A DNA stretch of 64,000 nt from Paenibacillus eucommiae (GTDB lineage: Bacteria > Bacillota > Bacilli > Paenibacillales > NBRC-103111), in assembly GCF_017874215.1 (NCBI RefSeq), contig NZ_JAGGLB010000009.1, positions 62,001-126,000 of the forward strand. The letters are read 5' to 3'. The notes under the pieces are model-generated. The model was not told the DNA's origin, ran no database searches, and worked only from the letters and a program-made list of their open reading frames with translations. Below, piece after piece: positions 61,729-64,000 of this stretch. Position 1 is the first letter of the stretch, and each line of letters begins with the position of its first letter. Both the position numbers and the translations under genes were made by a program.

Positions 61729-62123
61729 ACCATACCAGCTCCTTTCTCATCCTTTTCATCCGCCTCATTCTTCCCATTCTTCTCATTTGTCTCGTGCGTC
61801 TCATCCGTCTCATGCGTTACCATTTTGAGCCCAATCACTCCAGCCAATAAAATAGCAATCAGCACCATCTTCATGATTTTAAACGGCTCGCCAAAAAAGA
61901 TAATTTCTGAAAGCACAGTGCCTGCAGTTCCCATCCCGACAAAAACAGCATACACCGTTCCAACGGAAAGATGCCGGCCGGCCATAATCATATAGTAAAA
62001 ACTAATACAAATAGCAAGGATCGTACCGCTCCATTCCAGCCAGCCGCTTGCATGCTTCAGACCAATCACCCAGCCCACTTCAAATAATGCCGCTATAAAG
62101 ACCTTGACCCAATGCATGTTCAT
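61725..62123 (-). CDS. ykkC: SMR-family efflux subunit YkkC
   Basis: 132 residues: four helices in the first 107 (helix-1 glutamate in [16 protein letters not shown], then [19 protein letters not shown]) plus an unusual, highly charged C-terminal tail of about 25 residues built of [16 protein letters not shown] units, longer than in Bacillus YkkC. First gene of the ykkCD pair, 81 bases downstream of a guanidine riboswitch. The partner is YkkD at 61414-61728. Confidence 0.88.
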   Translation of the reverse strand: MNMHWVKVFIAALFEVGWVIGLKHASGWLEWSGTILAICISFYYMIMAGRHLSVGTVYAVFVGMGTAGTVLSEIIFFGEPFKIMKMVLIAILLAGVIGLKMVTHETDETHETNEKNGKNEADEKDEKGAGMV

Positions 62124-62171
62124 TCTTCATCACGCTCCTGTTCCTCATCTTGTGTAGTATGTGCGGAAAAA

Positions 62172-62217
62172 AAACAAAAAACCCAAGAGAAGGCTGCATA
62201 AAGCAGCTATTCTCCCA
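62172..62217 (-). terminator. Riboswitch-controlled terminator
   Basis: In the leftward direction CCTGGGAGAATAGCTGC pairs with GCAGCCTTCTCTTGGG, followed by a T6 run. The 5' arm includes the conserved 3' edge of the guanidine aptamer, so ligand binding should compete with terminator formation and switch ykkCD on. Confidence 0.8.
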
Positions 62218-62300
62218 GGTTTTTATCCTTCCGTGGCACAGCGTAAAGCTGTGAGTTTTCTCTCGGACCAGACCAGCCAGTGCAGCCGCGGAACCCTAGA
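62204..62300 (-). ncRNA. Guanidine-I riboswitch (ykkC RNA)
   Basis: Reading leftwards from 62300, the conserved blocks of the ykkC class appear in order: CTAGGGTTCCGCG, CTGGTCTGGTCCGAGAG, a variable hairpin (CACAGC with GCTGTG), ACGGA, then AAAACCTGGGAGA. These match the guanidine-I aptamer, which turns on guanidinium exporters. It precedes ykkCD, its classical target. Confidence 0.92.
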
Positions 62301-62375
62301 AAACATATTTATTAAGTTGATTCCAATTATACACAACCTAATCATCTAGTCAAGAGTAGTAGGTTGCCATAATTT

Positions 62376-62978
62376 CTACTTTCTAACACACCATGTGGTC
62401 ATACAGCGCTGGCCAGCTACTTGAACCGTCTTAATAGGCTCAAATAAGCTCCCCTTCAGCTCTTCCGTAATTCTCACTATCATGTCCTCGTCAACGAGAA
62501 AGCGGGTGCTCCCGTCTGGAAGCTGAAAACGCTGTTCACCCACTGGCTTTATCTTGGTTTCAATACCAATTGAGGAGGCAAGACGCATAAAAAGGTATCC
62601 GCCAGGCTTTAACACCCGCCATAGTTCTTGGAGCATTTGCATAAAATGCGCCTCATTTCTAGCAAAATGAAGGACTGCGCTGCTTATAACAAAATCAAAG
62701 CTTTCTGCAGCAAAGCTCATGTTCTCCACCGCTTCAACACGGGCGCGCTCGTTCGACCAGCCAGGTGCTAGCTTGGCAGCAAGCCTCTGAACAGCTTGAA
62801 TCGCTTCCTCAGACCGGTCCACTGCATACACCTCATACCCGCCGCGCAGCAAATATATAAGATTTCGTCCAGCACCGCATCCGGCGTCAAGAATCTGCAT
62901 ATTTTTCGTAATACGTCCTTTTAACAGCTGATCAAATAAATAAATATCTATATCGCCAAGCTGCTCAAGAAGATCCAT
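62376..62978 (-). CDS. Class I SAM-dependent methyltransferase
   Basis: 200 residues, ATG at 62978 after GGAGGTG. Motif I is ILDAGCGAGRNLIYLL (about 29-44), followed by VYAVDRSEEAI (about 51-61), SFDFVISSAVLHFAR (about 94-108) and LKPGGYLFMRLASS. It uses S-adenosylmethionine to methylate an unidentified substrate. The Tellurite/UbiE-like core has no extra domain. Monocistronic. Confidence 0.85.
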   Translation of the reverse strand: MDLLEQLGDIDIYLFDQLLKGRITKNMQILDAGCGAGRNLIYLLRGGYEVYAVDRSEEAIQAVQRLAAKLAPGWSNERARVEAVENMSFAAESFDFVISSAVLHFARNEAHFMQMLQELWRVLKPGGYLFMRLASSIGIETKIKPVGEQRFQLPDGSTRFLVDEDMIVRITEELKGSLFEPIKTVQVAGQRCMTTWCVRK

Positions 62979-63065
62979 CCTACACCTCCTCCCTTAAAAG
63001 AGCCCCAGTGCCACTAATATTATTTATAAAATTTACAAAATAACTAATATTTCCCAAATAATCAT

Positions 63066-64000
63066 TCAAACTTCCACAGTTGAAGGTCTTTTACCCAAAG
63101 TAGTCTTGTTTTTTCCGGATTCCTTGGATATATAAAGCGCCTCATCCGCTTTATGGTATAATTCCTCGAACATAACGCCAGCCTTGTCTGCATAAACGGC
63201 CCCAATACTCGCCGTGATGTAAATTTGCTTCCCTATATGAAGATCGATTTGATGTGAGGCTATTGCAATCCGGAATTTTTCTGCTTCTTCCAGAAGCTCA
63301 CTTTCACTGAACCCAGCAAGACATACCGCAAATTCCTCTCCGCCCACTCTACCCACGATACCCTTGCCATAAAACAAGCGCTGCATTAACGCAGAGAAAG
63401 CAATAAGAGCTTGATCACCTGCCAGATGCCCATAAGTATCATTTATAGATTTAAAATCATCAATATCAACCAACAGCAGAGAAATCCCTACGCTCTCCTT
63501 TTCCAGCTGATCCTTGACCTTGCGGAGGAAATGCTTGCGATTACATACACCGGTTAAATCATCGATAGTTGCCTGATGAATCAATTCCCGCTCATAGCGC
63601 TTTTTGTCACTACGATCATTGAGTATGAGCAGCATGCCTGTAGGCTGTGCGTCTTTGACGCCAATTGGAATTAGTGATATCCCATACCAAACATCCTTCG
63701 CCTCTCCAATAGCGATCTCCAGGTGACTCTCTTGTTTGGTGCTATATGCACCCAACAGCTCAGGCTGGCTTGTTAAAAAGAGGCTAATGGGCTGACCAAT
63801 CCACACTTGAGGACGTTTGCCCCTCATAACTGACAGCATGTGTTCAGCAGACTGATTCAAGTCTACAATCGCATCATACCGATCCATCAGTACAATTCCG
63901 TCTTTCATGCTTTCAAAAATTTTATCCTTGGCGATAGGCCAAATAGATGACAACTGACTGCGAAAAAGAGCAAAATAAACAATGACACCAGCCGGAAGGA
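63066..64000 (-). CDS. Diguanylate cyclase with PAS domain (N-terminus outside window)
   Basis: The frame continues past the right edge, so the true start is not visible. The segment entering from the edge (PAGVIVYFALFRSQLSSIWPIAKDKIFESMKDGI) is typical of the exit from a seven-helix N-terminal membrane region. A PAS domain follows (about 80 residues, VLMDRYDAIVDLNQSAE) and then a GGDEF domain with DDLTGVCNRKHFL, VDIDDFKSIND and the signature here reading GGEEF in RVGGEEFAVCL. It should make cyclic di-GMP in response to a membrane or PAS signal. Confidence 0.9.
   Translation of the reverse strand, partial: LPAGVIVYFALFRSQLSSIWPIAKDKIFESMKDGIVLMDRYDAIVDLNQSAEHMLSVMRGKRPQVWIGQPISLFLTSQPELLGAYSTKQESHLEIAIGEAKDVWYGISLIPIGVKDAQPTGMLLILNDRSDKKRYERELIHQATIDDLTGVCNRKHFLRKVKDQLEKESVGISLLLVDIDDFKSINDTYGHLAGDQALIAFSALMQRLFYGKGIVGRVGGEEFAVCLAGFSESELLEEAEKFRIAIASHQIDLHIGKQIYITASIGAVYADKAGVMFEELYHKADEALYISKESGKNKTTLGKRPSTVEV

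Overview
The window looks like chromosomal DNA of a Paenibacillus-type Gram-positive soil bacterium. Signs of this are strong AGGAGG ribosome sites with many TTG/GTG starts, two LplB/LplC-type sugar ABC transporters without their own ATPase, a YesM/YesN-type two-component pair, several AraC regulators, an S-layer-homology protein, MotA/MotB, an MhqO/MhqR-like module and a YkkCD pair under a guanidine-I riboswitch. No rRNA, tRNA, CRISPR array or transposase gene was seen.

Layout. 1-9.7 kb: a carbohydrate-uptake locus. A secreted protein (cut by the left edge), a glycoside-hydrolase-like enzyme, a binding lipoprotein and two permeases run leftwards; a divergent histidine kinase/response regulator pair probably controls them. 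9.7-13.8 kb: a tandem-domain MerR regulator, a serine hydrolase, a BASS/ACR3-like transporter and a frameshifted gene. 14.3-22.0 kb: the most unusual part. Seven intact genes plus a tyrosine recombinase and one decayed gene, all on the minus strand, are separated by related 85-125 base palindromic sites (one collapsed to about 45). The sites have a CTAACG/CGTTAG dyad and an imperfect hairpin. I read this as an integron-like cassette array. It is bounded by a truncated mazF-like gene on the left and the 3' remnant of a ubiB-like gene on the right.

22.5-24.0 kb is degraded intergenic DNA ending in a truncated SGNH-hydrolase gene. 24.0-34.5 kb is a GC-richer carbohydrate locus: two Gfo/Idh/MocA oxidoreductases, two permeases, a binding lipoprotein, a Tat-exported beta-helix protein and a divergent membrane-bound AraC regulator. 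34.5-38.4 kb holds two copies of a composite intergenic repeat, one interrupted by a 168-base MITE-like element. Between them lie a lipoprotein gene and a gene fusing an ArsR-type DNA-binding domain to a GHKL ATPase domain.

38.4-45.2 kb carries housekeeping and stress genes: trypsin-like protease, DNA alkylation repair, bicupin oxalate decarboxylase, flavin reductase, ring-cleaving dioxygenase, MarR regulator and a TMEM175-like channel. 45.3-55.8 kb is a second polysaccharide-related cluster: an FAD oxidoreductase, two paralogous AraC regulators, an SLH-anchored cohesin protein, a DUF4838 enzyme with cohesin and dockerin, and a Tat-exported tailspike-like protein. 55.9-64 kb has an exonuclease, a short-chain dehydrogenase, motAB, a lipoprotein, manganese catalase, ykkCD with riboswitch, a methyltransferase and a diguanylate cyclase cut by the right edge.

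All calls come from reading the sequence; no database search was run.
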